This document shows positions 20,605 through 29,595 of a DNA stretch of 64,000 nt, piece by piece (positions within the stretch are counted from its first letter, which is position 1; each line of letters starts with the position of its first letter). Below the pieces are notes generated by a model. It did no database searches, was not told where the DNA came from, and was given only the letters and a program-made list of their open reading frames with translations. Both the position numbers and the translations under genes were made by a program. Source of the stretch: Cupriavidus pauculus (lineage in GTDB: Bacteria; Pseudomonadota; Gammaproteobacteria; Burkholderiales; Burkholderiaceae); NCBI RefSeq assembly GCF_003854935.1, contig NZ_CP033969.1, forward strand, positions 310,001-374,000. The letters are read 5' to 3'.

Positions 20605-22080
20605 TCAGCGCTGGCGGTTGATCCGGTATTCCACGTAGGCCGCGCTGCGGAGCTGGCGCACCCAGTCATCATAGGCGGCGCGCAGCTTCTGCTCGCGGAC
20701 TTCCTGGCGGGCGAAGTCGCGCTGCTTCTCGGCCGATACCTCGGTCTCGCGGCGGTTTTCCACCTGGATCAGGTGCACGCCGAACTGCGTGACCACGGGC
20801 TCGGAGATCTCGCCCGGACGCAGGCGGTTCATGGCCTGCTCGAACTCGGGCACCAGTTCGCCCGGCGACACCCAGCCCAGTTCGCCGCCCTGCTGGGACG
20901 AGCCGTCCTGCGAGTAGCGCCGCGCCGCATCGGCGAAATCGGTGCCGTGGGTCAGGCGGTCGCGCAGCGTGGTCATCTGCCGGCGGGCTTCGGCCTCGGG
21001 CATGTTCGGGCCGGTGCGGATCAGGATGTGACGCACCTGCGTCTGCGTGATGCGGTCGCTGGCGGCCTGCTGGGCCGGCGCGCCGGTGCGCTTGGCGGCC
21101 AGCTTCAGCACGTGAAAGCCGTTGGCCGATTCCACCACGTCCGGCACCACGCCGCCCGGCTGCAGGTCGACGATGGCGTTGGCGAACAGCGCCGGCAGGC
21201 GGCCAATTTCGCGGAAGCCGATCGCGCCGCCCTGCGCCGCCTCGGGCGCGTCGGAATTCGACCGCGCCAGCTCGGCAAAGTCGGCACCGCCCTGCGCCTG
21301 CTTGAGCAGGCCCTGGGCCTTGGCCTTCAACTGGGCCTTCTGGGCTTCGGAGGCGTCCTCGGGCACGCGCACCAGGATCTGCTGCACGTTGTACTCGGTG
21401 GGCCCCGTGGCCGCCGACTGCCCGCTGCGGGCGGCCAGGTAGTTGTCGATCTCGCCGTCGTAGACCTGCACCTTCGAATCGACCTCGCGCTCGCGCAGGC
21501 GGATCACCTGCACCTGCTTGCGCAGTTCGTCGCGGTACTTGGACCACGTCATGCCGCTGGCTTCCACGCGGCGGCGCAGCTCGGTGGCGGACATCTTGTT
21601 CTGCTGCGCGACCGATTCGATCGCGCGGTCCACTTCCTGGTCGGTCACCTTGATGCCGGCGTCCTGGGCGGCCTGCGTCTGCACGCGGTCCATCACCAGC
21701 CGCTCCAGCACCTCGCCCAGCAGGTCGGGCCGCTCGGGCACCGGACGGTTGGACGCGCGGAGCTGGCTCTCGACCTCGTCGGCCCGGTCAAGCAGCTCGC
21801 GCCGCGTGATCACGCTGTTGTTGACGATGGCCACCACCTCGTCCACCAGCTGCGAGCGCTTCTGCGCCGGCTGCGGCACGCCGAGCTGTGGCTGGCTCGG
21901 CGCCACCGTGGACGACGACGGCGACCCGCCCGGCATGAAGATGCCCTGCGTGCGGCCGCTGGACCCCGGGGCGCGGAGCTGCGCGGCGGCCGGTGCGGCC
22001 AGCGTGACCAGCACCGCGGAGAGCAGCAGTTGCTGCCACGAGTTCAGGCGGAACATTACCGAAAAAGCTTGACGTTTCAT
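20605..22080 (-). CDS. surA: Periplasmic chaperone and peptidyl-prolyl isomerase SurA
   Basis: Chaperone delivering unfolded outer-membrane proteins, including LptD, to the Bam complex; 491 residues. A signal peptide ends near Ala33 (VTLAAPAAA). The SurA N-domain spans about 76-200, and the two parvulin domains about 230-330 (VQQILVRVP, GGAIGFREIGRLP) and 348-444 (VRHILIRTG, GGELGWVSPGELVPEFE). A 40-residue Gln/Pro/Ser-rich linker follows the signal peptide. It starts 9 bases after the lptD stop, so the chaperone and its main client are co-expressed. Confidence 0.97.
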   Translation of the reverse strand: MKRQAFSVMFRLNSWQQLLLSAVLVTLAAPAAAQLRAPGSSGRTQGIFMPGGSPSSSTVAPSQPQLGVPQPAQKRSQLVDEVVAIVNNSVITRRELLDRADEVESQLRASNRPVPERPDLLGEVLERLVMDRVQTQAAQDAGIKVTDQEVDRAIESVAQQNKMSATELRRRVEASGMTWSKYRDELRKQVQVIRLREREVDSKVQVYDGEIDNYLAARSGQSAATGPTEYNVQQILVRVPEDASEAQKAQLKAKAQGLLKQAQGGADFAELARSNSDAPEAAQGGAIGFREIGRLPALFANAIVDLQPGGVVPDVVESANGFHVLKLAAKRTGAPAQQAASDRITQTQVRHILIRTGPNMPEAEARRQMTTLRDRLTHGTDFADAARRYSQDGSSQQGGELGWVSPGELVPEFEQAMNRLRPGEISEPVVTQFGVHLIQVENRRETEVSAEKQRDFARQEVREQKLRAAYDDWVRQLRSAAYVEYRINRQR

Positions 22081-22089
22081 CTTGGTCCG

Positions 22090-24570
22090 TCATTCATAGT
22101 GATCGTACGGGGACGTGGGCACCGGCCGCGCGGTCACGGGCTCGTAGCCCGGCACGTTCAGGCGCAGCATGTCCAGCGGATTCGAGCCAACCTTCGACAG
22201 GCCGCGGAATTCCACCTGCAGGAACACCCGTCCGGTATAGCCGTTGGTCGTGTTGCGGAAGCGCTGGTAGACGAAGCGGCCCACCCAGCAGTCCGCCGCG
22301 TATTCGAAGCCGGCCAGCGCGTCCACAAGCTGGCTGGCCGACTGGTCGTACGCCACGCGGCCGATACCGTAGACGCGCTGCGTGATCGGCCACTGGCCCG
22401 AGACCTCGAACTGGTCGATGGCCGTGTTGTCGGTGACCGACGTCGGACGGCGGTAGCGATAGCCCATGTTGAGCAGCTTGCGCGAGTCCGGCCGCCACTG
22501 GAACGCCACGTTCGAGTAGTTGACGCGGTTTTCGTCGGGATTCCACTGGATGCCCGCGTCCAGGTAGTAGCCGCGGAAAAGCTGGATCGTCGTGGCCGCC
22601 AGCAGATCGGAATACGACGGCTTGGTGTCGTTCAGCGTGCCGCTGATCTGCACGCGCTGGCCGGTGAAGTCCACGCGCTGCGCGATCGTGCCGCGGAAGC
22701 GCTCCACGCCGGTCTCGGACTCGATCAGGCGCGTGGTCAGGCCCGCGGTCAGCTTGTTGTTGTCGGCAATCCGGTCCGCGCCGCTGAACGGGTTTTCCGT
22801 GAAGATCTGGCCGTAGCTGAAGTCGGACTGCGCCGTATCGAACAGCGGGAACTGGCTCTGGTCGCGGAACGGCGTGTAGACGTAGAACAGGCGCGGCTCC
22901 AGCGTCTGCGTGTAGTTCACGCCGAACAGCCGGCTGATGCCGGGCGCCTCGCGCTCGAAGGTCATGCCCGAGTCCAGGCTGACCGTCGGGATCGTGCGGC
23001 TCAGCGTGTTGGGCGCCCCGGCCGTGTTCGTGCCGGCGTCCATGTTGTACTGGGCCGCGTTGAAGATGACCTTCGGCGTCACATACCAGCCCGGCCGGAT
23101 GATCGGGTAGCTGATGGTCGGCTGGAAGTACGCGCGGTTGCCTTCCGGCTGCTGGAACCCCGTGGACGTCAGCGGGATCTTGAAGCGCGTGTAGTCGGTG
23201 TCGATGGCGATGTCGAAGCCGCCTACGTCGTACTTCGTGTACTTCGCATTGAGCTGCGGCTCGCGCTCGTACGAGGGCTCGCTGGGCCGCAGCGTCTGGA
23301 ATTTCAGGACCTGCGCCAGGAACGTGAAGTCGCCCCAGTTGTAGGTCACCCCGCCCTGCTGCGTGTACTGGCGCAGCGTGGACTGCGAGACGCTGCGCGT
23401 CAGGTCGTCCGGATACTGGTCGTCCGACACCTTGCTGACGTTGGCAAACGCCGTCATGCCGGGGATGATCCGCTGCGTGTGCTGGATCGAGTAGGCCCAG
23501 CGGTCGCGGTCGGCCTTCTTGTCGTCGGGCAGGATTTCCGCCCGGATGCGGCCGCTGTAGCCGTCGCCCAGGTACCGGTAGTCGCCGCCGAGCTGCAGGC
23601 CGCGCGACGACAGGATGCGCGGGAACAGCGTCAGGTCGCGGTTCGGTGCCAGGTTGAAGTAGTACGGCACCGTGATATCGGCGCCGGACTTGGAACTGTA
23701 GCCAAACAGCGGCGGCAGCACGCCGCTGCGGCGCTCGCTGTTCAGCGGGAACGAGAACGCCGGCGCGCCGGCCACGGGCACGCCGAAGAAGTGCAGCACG
23801 CCGCCATAGGCGACGCCCACTTCGCGGTCGCTGTCCAGGTCGAGCTTGCGGGCGCTGAAGTACCAGTCCGCGTTGTCGGGCGAGCAGGTCGTGTAGGTGG
23901 CCTTCTTGAGCGTGCTGCGGTCGGGATCGATGAAATCCATCCGCTCCGCGCTGCCCGAGCCGCCGGTCTGCTGGAAATAGTAGTCCGGCGACAGCATGTA
24001 GCCTTCGTTGGCCTGCACGCGCAGCTTGGCCTCGGGGCCCACCGCCAGCGTGCCGCTCTTGGACATCCGCACATTGCCCGTGGCATGGGCCTCGTCGGTG
24101 TCCTGGTCATAGGTCAGCTTGTCGCCCTTGACCACGCCGCCGTCGCGGCGCAGTTCGGCGTTGCCTTCCAGTTCGACGCCCTTCTCGTTGTAGCCCGTCA
24201 TGCGGTCGCCCGACACGTAGGCCGGCGCATTCGGGTTCGACGGCGTCGACGCGGGCGCCACGCCCAGCGTGTTGCTGCTGGCGGTACCTGGCCGGCGCGG
24301 CGGCTCGGTCAGGCTTGGTACCAGTTCGCCCGCCTCGGGCGGCGGGGGCGGAGGCTCGACCACCTCGGTGACGACGGGCTCCACCATCTCGATGTTGGGA
24401 ATCGCCGACGCGCCGCCGTACTGGGCGTGCGCGTTGACCGAGAGGCCGGCCATGGCCAGCACGAGCGGCCGCAAGGCCGAGGCATGCGCAAGGGCGCGCC
24501 GGGGCTGGCCCTGGCGCGCAGGCGGTCGGGTGGCCGTTGTATGCGGCGATCGTCGTTGTTGTTCGGTCAT
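22090..24570 (-). CDS. lptD: LPS-assembly protein LptD
   Basis: Outer-membrane barrel that inserts lipopolysaccharide in the outer leaflet, 826 residues. The N-terminus has a long basic lead (1-35) before the hydrophobic core LVLAMAGLSVNAHA (cleavage near 49). A Pro/Glu-rich segment (VVEPPPPPPEAGELVP, about 70-92) follows. The OstA/LptA jellyroll occupies about 118-225 and the barrel the rest. I see only two cysteines, C229 and C761, one fewer pair than the four of E. coli LptD. The ATG at 24570 gives the signal peptide; the open frame continues upstream to 26574 but only as the shadow of the opposite-strand genes. Confidence 0.96.
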   Translation of the reverse strand: MTEQQRRSPHTTATRPPARQGQPRRALAHASALRPLVLAMAGLSVNAHAQYGGASAIPNIEMVEPVVTEVVEPPPPPPEAGELVPSLTEPPRRPGTASSNTLGVAPASTPSNPNAPAYVSGDRMTGYNEKGVELEGNAELRRDGGVVKGDKLTYDQDTDEAHATGNVRMSKSGTLAVGPEAKLRVQANEGYMLSPDYYFQQTGGSGSAERMDFIDPDRSTLKKATYTTCSPDNADWYFSARKLDLDSDREVGVAYGGVLHFFGVPVAGAPAFSFPLNSERRSGVLPPLFGYSSKSGADITVPYYFNLAPNRDLTLFPRILSSRGLQLGGDYRYLGDGYSGRIRAEILPDDKKADRDRWAYSIQHTQRIIPGMTAFANVSKVSDDQYPDDLTRSVSQSTLRQYTQQGGVTYNWGDFTFLAQVLKFQTLRPSEPSYEREPQLNAKYTKYDVGGFDIAIDTDYTRFKIPLTSTGFQQPEGNRAYFQPTISYPIIRPGWYVTPKVIFNAAQYNMDAGTNTAGAPNTLSRTIPTVSLDSGMTFEREAPGISRLFGVNYTQTLEPRLFYVYTPFRDQSQFPLFDTAQSDFSYGQIFTENPFSGADRIADNNKLTAGLTTRLIESETGVERFRGTIAQRVDFTGQRVQISGTLNDTKPSYSDLLAATTIQLFRGYYLDAGIQWNPDENRVNYSNVAFQWRPDSRKLLNMGYRYRRPTSVTDNTAIDQFEVSGQWPITQRVYGIGRVAYDQSASQLVDALAGFEYAADCWVGRFVYQRFRNTTNGYTGRVFLQVEFRGLSKVGSNPLDMLRLNVPGYEPVTARPVPTSPYDHYE

Positions 24571-24750
24571 GCAAACGGTTGTCGGTCGGCTCGGCGGCGG
24601 GCGCGGCGCGGGACGCCGCATGGCGGCTCCCAACGGCCCCCAGCCCAATGCCAGAGCGGGCTGCGGGGCGACAAAGGCCCCTCCCGGGGGCCACCCGGCG
24701 CCCGGGTCTGGTCGGGTATTATACGGGGCATCGTATTCTCCCTTTCCGGC
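24571..24750. promoter_or_regulatory. Divergent promoter region lptD / amgK
   Basis: The 180 bases between two divergent gene starts should hold promoters for both. For amgK a TATTAT element at 24717-24722 lies about 28 bases before its ATG. I do not see a convincing -35 or an operator, and there is no additional gene. Confidence 0.4.
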
Positions 24751-25809
24751 ATGGCAGCACTCAATGACGACCCGGGCCACGACCCGCGTATCGAACAACT
24801 GAAATCGTGGGTAGCCGGGCTCGGCGCGGCGTGGTCGATCGACCCGTCTTCCTGCGCGCCGGCTTCGGCCGACGCCAGCTTCCGCCGCTACTTCCGCGTG
24901 CGCACCGGCCATCCGGCCCATCCGACCGCCATCGTGATGGACGCCCCGCCCGCGCACGAGGACTGCCGCCCGTTCATCCACGTGGCCCGGCTGTTCGGCG
25001 ATGCCGGCGTGACGGTGCCCACCGTGCTGGCGCAGGACCTCGACCAGGGGTTCCTGCTGCTGGCCGACCTGGGCAGCCAGACCTACCTGTCGCGCCTGGA
25101 CGAGGCCTCCGCCCGCCCGCTGTACGAGGACGCCGCCGCCGCGCTGGTCCGCATCCAGCTCGCCACGCGCCCCGGCGAGCTGCCGGCCTACGACCGCGCG
25201 TTGCTGCAGCGCGAGCTGGACCTTTTCCCGCAGTGGTACGTGGCCCGCCATCTCGGCGCCACGCTGGACGACCGCCAGCAGGCCGACCTGCGCGAAGTCT
25301 TCGACACCATCCTGGCCAACAACCTGGCCCAGCCCCAGGTCTACGTTCACCGCGACTATCACTCGCGCAACCTGATGGTCCTGCCCGAAGGCGCCAGCGT
25401 GGGTGCCAACCCCGGCATCCTGGACTTCCAGGACGCCGTGATCGGGCCGATCACCTACGACGCCGTGTCGCTGTGGCGCGACGCCTATATCGAGTGGGAA
25501 GAAGAGCAGCAGCTCGACTGGCTGATCCGCTACTGGGAACGCGCCCGCAAGGCCGGCCTGCCCGTGGCGGCCGATTTTGGCGATTTCTACCTCGATTTCG
25601 AGTGGATGGGCCTGCAACGCCACCTGAAGGTGCTTGGCATCTTCGCGCGGCTGTACCACCGCGACGGCAAGGACGGCTACCTGGCCAACCTGCCGCTGGT
25701 GCTCAAGTACACGCGCAGCGTGGCCGGCCGTTACTCCGAAATGCGCAAGCTGGTGCGGCTGCTGGACGCGCTGGAAGGCACCGAGCGCCCCACCGGCCTG
25801 ACGTTCTGA
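24751..25809 (+). CDS. amgK: N-acetylmuramate / N-acetylglucosamine kinase AmgK
   Basis: Aminoglycoside-phosphotransferase-fold sugar kinase that makes MurNAc-alpha-1-phosphate for the MurU-dependent recycling route bypassing fosfomycin-sensitive synthesis. It has 352 residues. The APH catalytic loop HRDYHSRN is at 200-207 (H200, D202, N207) and the metal-binding DFQD at 225-228. The assignment rests on divergence from lptD and on the murU gene further downstream, an arrangement known from Pseudomonas. Here two azl genes are inserted between them. A generic phosphotransferase is the alternative. Confidence 0.88.
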   Translation: MAALNDDPGHDPRIEQLKSWVAGLGAAWSIDPSSCAPASADASFRRYFRVRTGHPAHPTAIVMDAPPAHEDCRPFIHVARLFGDAGVTVPTVLAQDLDQGFLLLADLGSQTYLSRLDEASARPLYEDAAAALVRIQLATRPGELPAYDRALLQRELDLFPQWYVARHLGATLDDRQQADLREVFDTILANNLAQPQVYVHRDYHSRNLMVLPEGASVGANPGILDFQDAVIGPITYDAVSLWRDAYIEWEEEQQLDWLIRYWERARKAGLPVAADFGDFYLDFEWMGLQRHLKVLGIFARLYHRDGKDGYLANLPLVLKYTRSVAGRYSEMRKLVRLLDALEGTERPTGLTF

Positions 25810-25812
25810 ACC

Positions 25813-26583
25813 GTGCCGACGCCCCCTGACGCCGCCGCAGACCCCGCCATCACCCGCCGTGGCGAGTGGTGGGCCGGCGTGCGCGCGCTGGCGCCGATGC
25901 TGCTCGGCGTGGTGCCGTTCGGCCTGATCTATGGCGTGCTGGCGGTCAACGCCGGCATGCCGGCCTGGCTGGCCTGCGCGATGAGCGCCATCGTTTTCGG
26001 CGGCGCGTCGCAGATGATCCTGACCCAGCTCTGGTCGGCCGGCACGCCGGCGCTGGTCATCGCGTTCACCGTGGCGATGGTCAACCTGCGGCACGCGCTC
26101 TATTCGGCCACGATCGCGCCGTCGCTGGCGCCGCTGCCGCGCCGCTGGAAGGCGCTGGTGGCCTACCTGCTGACCGACGAGGCCTTCGCCGCCATGACGC
26201 GCCGGCTGGGCGATACCGGCCCCCGCGCGCGCTATCGCCACTGGTTCTACTTCGGCGCCGGCGTCTCGCTCTGGACGAGCTGGCAGGTGTCGACGCTGGC
26301 CGGCGTGCTGGTGGGCGCCCAGGTGCCGCGCGACTGGCCGCTCGACTTCTTCCTGCCGCTGACGTTCATCGCGATCATCGTGCCCAACCTCAAGCATCGC
26401 GCCCACGTGGCCGCCGCGCTGGTGGCCACGGCGCTGGCCGTGGTGTGCTACGCCATGCCGCACAAGCTCGGGATCATGGTGGCGGCGCTGGGCGGCATCG
26501 CGGCGGGCATGCTGCTGCTGCGGGGGCACCCCCGTGGCGGCCAGCGCGCGCCCCGCGCCGACGGCAAGGAGCACGCGGCATGA
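25813..26583 (+). CDS. AzlC-type branched-chain amino acid exporter, large subunit
   Basis: Integral membrane protein of 256 residues. The family signature LGVVPFGLIYGVLAV, then GGASQMILTQLW and NLRHALYSATIAPSL, identify AzlC (LIV-E family). With AzlD it exports branched-chain amino acids in characterised cases. The likely start is the GTG at 25813, three bases after the amgK stop. It overlaps azlD by four bases (ATGA). Substrate here is inferred from the family only. Confidence 0.88.
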   Translation: MPTPPDAAADPAITRRGEWWAGVRALAPMLLGVVPFGLIYGVLAVNAGMPAWLACAMSAIVFGGASQMILTQLWSAGTPALVIAFTVAMVNLRHALYSATIAPSLAPLPRRWKALVAYLLTDEAFAAMTRRLGDTGPRARYRHWFYFGAGVSLWTSWQVSTLAGVLVGAQVPRDWPLDFFLPLTFIAIIVPNLKHRAHVAAALVATALAVVCYAMPHKLGIMVAALGGIAAGMLLLRGHPRGGQRAPRADGKEHAA

Positions 26584-26903
26584 GTTCGCTGACCTTGCTC
26601 TGGGTGTTCCTGGGCGCGGGCCTGGCCACCTACCTGATCCGCCTGTCGTTCATCGCCGTCGAAGGCCGCGTGCACCTGCCGCCGTGGTTCCGCACGGCGT
26701 TGCAGTTCGTGCCGGCCGCGATGCTGTCCGCGCTGATCGCGCCGGACCTGCTGATGCGCGACGGCGCGGTGTACCTGAGCCCCTACAACGCGCGGCTGGT
26801 GGCCGGCCTGGTCGCCATCGTGATCGCCGCGCGCACGCGCAGCGTCGGCTGGACCATTGCCGGCGGCATGGCCACGCTGATCGCCCTGGAGTGCCTGCTT
26901 TGA
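26580..26903 (+). CDS. AzlD-type branched-chain amino acid exporter, small subunit
   Basis: A 107-residue membrane protein with about four helices and the AzlD signature LTLLWVFLGAGLATYLIRLSF. It forms the partner of AzlC. It starts inside the azlC stop (ATGA at 26580) and its own TGA overlaps the TTG start of murU, so the three genes form a translationally linked chain. Confidence 0.87.
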   Translation: MSSLTLLWVFLGAGLATYLIRLSFIAVEGRVHLPPWFRTALQFVPAAMLSALIAPDLLMRDGAVYLSPYNARLVAGLVAIVIAARTRSVGWTIAGGMATLIALECLL

Positions 26904-27610
26904 AAGCGATGATATTTGCCGCCGGGCGCGGCGACCGCATGCGCCCGCTGACCGACACCACGCCCAAGCCGCTGCTGGCCGTGGGCGGCAAGCCGCTGAT
27001 CGTCTGGCAGATCGAGGCGCTGGCCCGCGCCGGGCTGTCCGATATCGTCATCAACCATGCCTGGCTGGGCGACCGGCTCGAAGCGGCGCTGGGCGACGGC
27101 CGCCAGTTTGGCGTGCGCCTGCACTGGTCGGCGGAAGGCACGGCGCTGGAGACGGCGGGCGGCATCGCGCAGGCGCTGCCGCTGCTGACCGCCGGCGCGG
27201 GCGACGACGTCTTCCTGGCCGTATCCGGCGACATCTTCTGCGATTTCGATTACGCGTCGCTGCTGCCGCGCGCGCGCAGGATGGCCGGCGCGGCGCGGCC
27301 GCAGATGCACCTCGTGATGGTGCCGAATCCCGACTTCCATCCGCGCGGCGACTTCGTGCTCGGCGACGACGGCCGGCTGCACCTGCCCGACGCCAGCCAG
27401 CCGGGCCAGGCGCTGACGTTCGGCAACATCGGCCTCTACGACACGCGGCTGTTCCGCGACATCGCGCCGGGGCAGAAGGTGGCCATGTCGCCGTACTACC
27501 GCGCTGCGATCGGGGCCGGCACCGCCACCGGCGAGCGCTTCGACGGCCGCTGGGAAAACGTCGGCACGCCGGCCCAGCTGGACGCGCTGGACCGCGCCCT
27601 GCGGGCCTGA
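26900..27610 (+). CDS. murU: N-acetylmuramate-1-phosphate uridylyltransferase MurU
   Basis: Nucleotidyltransferase that turns MurNAc-1-phosphate from AmgK into UDP-MurNAc. It has 236 residues. The start TTG (26900) overlaps the azlD stop (TTGA) and gives the family N-terminus KAMIFAAGRGDRMRPLTDTTPKPL; an ATG three codons later is possible but would cut into the first strand. The sugar-nucleotide core includes GGKPLIVWQIEALARAG and the Mg-binding SGDIFCDFDY. A mannose-1-phosphate or glucose-1-phosphate uridylyltransferase activity is the alternative; the amgK context favours MurU. Confidence 0.9.
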   Translation: MKAMIFAAGRGDRMRPLTDTTPKPLLAVGGKPLIVWQIEALARAGLSDIVINHAWLGDRLEAALGDGRQFGVRLHWSAEGTALETAGGIAQALPLLTAGAGDDVFLAVSGDIFCDFDYASLLPRARRMAGAARPQMHLVMVPNPDFHPRGDFVLGDDGRLHLPDASQPGQALTFGNIGLYDTRLFRDIAPGQKVAMSPYYRAAIGAGTATGERFDGRWENVGTPAQLDALDRALRA

Positions 27611-27727
27611 CGCCCGCGCCCGCCGCCCCGCCAAGCGGCCTACTGGGCGCCCGTTGCGGCGCATGGCGTGCCCGCACCGCCGGCCGGCGGGTTTAGAATC
27701 GGCACATTCCCCTCACCGGCCTGCCTC

Positions 27728-29125
27728 ATGTCCGCACCCGATTCCGCTCTCCTTGGCGCGTGCCGCGACCGCCGTGCCCGCGTGCTGCAACAGTTGCGCG
27801 CCACCGGCGGTGGCGTGGCGATCGTGCCCACCGCGCCGGAAGCCATGCGCAACCGCGATAGCGACTACCCATACCGGCACGACAGCTATTTCTATTACCT
27901 GACCGGCTTCACCGAACCCGAGGCCGTGCTGGTGCTCGTGGCCGGCGCGCCGGGCGAAGACGGCGACCGCAGCATCCTGTTCTGCCGCCCCAGGCACGAG
28001 GAACGCGAGATCTGGGACGGCTTCCGCTTCGGCCCCGAAGGCGCCCGCGCGACGTTCGGCTTCGACGAGGCCCATTCGGTCGAGGACATCGACAAGCTGC
28101 TGCCCCCGCTGCTGGCCAACCGCGCCCAGCTGGCCTACCCGCTGGCCGCCACCGCCACCATCGACGCCGACGTGCGCCGCTGGATCGATGGCGTGCGCAT
28201 GCAGGGCCGCGCCGGGGTCTCGTCGCCGTCGGTGGCCATGGACGTGCGCACGCTGCTCGACGAAATGCGGCTGTTCAAGGATGCCGGCGAGCTGGCGACG
28301 ATGCGCCGCGCGGCCGAGATCTCGGCGCAGGCCCACGTGCGCGCCATGCGCGCGTCGCGCGCCGGGCTGCGCGAGTACCACCTGGAAGCCGAGCTGCTGT
28401 ACGAATTCCGCCGCCATGGCGCCCAGAGCGTGGCCTACAACTCGATCGTGGCCGGCGGCGCCAATGCCTGCGTGCTGCACTACCGCGCCGGCCCCGGCGA
28501 ACTGCGCGACGGCGACCTGTGCCTGATCGACGCCGGCTGCGAGCTGGACGGCTATGCATCTGACATCACGCGCACGTTCCCGGTCTCGGGCCGCTTCTCG
28601 CCGGCCCAGCGCGAGCTGTACGACCTGGTGCTGGCCGCGCAGGAAGCCGCCATCGCCGAGACCCGCGCCGGCGTGCCGTACAACGTGCCGCACGACGCCG
28701 CGGTGAAGGTGCTGGCGCAGGGCATGCTCGACACGGGCCTGCTGGACCGCAACAAGGAAGGCACGCTCGACGACGTGCTGGCCAGCGGCAGCTACCGCCG
28801 CTTCTACATGCACCGCACCGGCCACTGGCTTGGCATGGACGTGCACGACGTGGGCGAATACCGCGTGCCCGGCCCGCTGCCGGCCGGCCACGAGGGCGAG
28901 CGCCCGTGGCGGCCGCTGGAACCCGGCATGGTGCTGACGATCGAGCCGGGCATCTACGTGCGGCCGGCCGAGGACGTGCCCGAGCGCTACTGGCATATCG
29001 GCATCCGCATCGAGGATGACGCCGTGGTGCGCGCGGGCGAATGCGAACTGATCACGCGCGGCGTGCCTGTGAAGGCCGACGAGATCGAGGCACTGATGCG
29101 CGGCAACGGAGGAGCGGCGCGATGA
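27728..29125 (+). CDS. pepP: Xaa-Pro aminopeptidase PepP
   Basis: Creatinase-fold M24B metalloaminopeptidase that removes N-terminal residues before proline, 465 residues. The N-terminal AMP_N domain (about 1-145) is followed by the catalytic domain with metal ligands in DAGCELDGYASDITRTF, HRTGHWLGMDVHD, TIEPGIYV and IRIEDDAVV. The ATG at 27728 is preferred over one 60 bases upstream because the added residues are not family-like. A TAGAAT element at 27694-27699 may be its -10. It overlaps the next gene by 4 bases. Confidence 0.95.
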   Translation: MSAPDSALLGACRDRRARVLQQLRATGGGVAIVPTAPEAMRNRDSDYPYRHDSYFYYLTGFTEPEAVLVLVAGAPGEDGDRSILFCRPRHEEREIWDGFRFGPEGARATFGFDEAHSVEDIDKLLPPLLANRAQLAYPLAATATIDADVRRWIDGVRMQGRAGVSSPSVAMDVRTLLDEMRLFKDAGELATMRRAAEISAQAHVRAMRASRAGLREYHLEAELLYEFRRHGAQSVAYNSIVAGGANACVLHYRAGPGELRDGDLCLIDAGCELDGYASDITRTFPVSGRFSPAQRELYDLVLAAQEAAIAETRAGVPYNVPHDAAVKVLAQGMLDTGLLDRNKEGTLDDVLASGSYRRFYMHRTGHWLGMDVHDVGEYRVPGPLPAGHEGERPWRPLEPGMVLTIEPGIYVRPAEDVPERYWHIGIRIEDDAVVRAGECELITRGVPVKADEIEALMRGNGGAAR

Positions 29126-29595
29126 AGGCGTTGTTGAGCAAGCTGTTTGGCGTGGGCGTACCGAAGCACCGGAGCACGGTGCATCCCGTGGATCCGAACC
29201 AGCCGTTCGTGGTGAATCTCCATGACGACCGCCTGGTCGTGCATCGCCCGGACGGCCAGCGCGAAGAACTGGCGTGGGACGCGCTGGAGCGCGTGGTGGT
29301 GCGGGTGTCCGACCGCGCACCGTGGACCGGCACGCCGTGGCTGATCCTGGCCGGCGACGCGCAGAGCCAGCAGGGCTGCGTGGTGCCGATGACCGCCGCC
29401 AACCACGACGCGCTGCTGCGGCGCCTGCAGGCGCTGCCGGGCTTCCACCAGCAGAAGCTCGACAACGCGATGCGCGACGCGGCCGCGGGCAAGGCCCGCA
29501 CCGATGCAAACCTCTGGAAGCGCGGCGAAGCCCCGGCGGCCAACGCCGCCCCGGCGCACGAGGAGCCCGACCATGACACAGCCGGCCAACGCTGA
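29122..29595 (+). CDS. Conserved-looking cytoplasmic protein between pepP and ubiH
   Basis: A 157-residue protein with no signal peptide. After an N-terminal KALLSKLFGVGVPKH, it has a beta-rich section (PFVVNLHDDRLVVHRPDGQREELAWDALERVVVRV) resembling a small PH-like or sugar-binding fold, then a helical section and a Pro/Ala/Glu tail. I do not recognise a named family. Its ATG overlaps the pepP stop, and its end overlaps the ubiH start by 23 bases, so it is firmly inside the pepP-ubiH operon. Confidence 0.82.
   Translation: MKALLSKLFGVGVPKHRSTVHPVDPNQPFVVNLHDDRLVVHRPDGQREELAWDALERVVVRVSDRAPWTGTPWLILAGDAQSQQGCVVPMTAANHDALLRRLQALPGFHQQKLDNAMRDAAAGKARTDANLWKRGEAPAANAAPAHEEPDHDTAGQR

Noticed and set aside
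20773-25809. 1678-codon plus-strand frame ending in amgK
   Set aside because: Only the last 352 codons (from 24751) are a real protein; the rest is antisense to surA and lptD.
22090-26574. 1494-codon minus-strand frame containing lptD
   Set aside because: LptD starts at 24570 with a signal peptide; the upstream half is the shadow of amgK and azlC.
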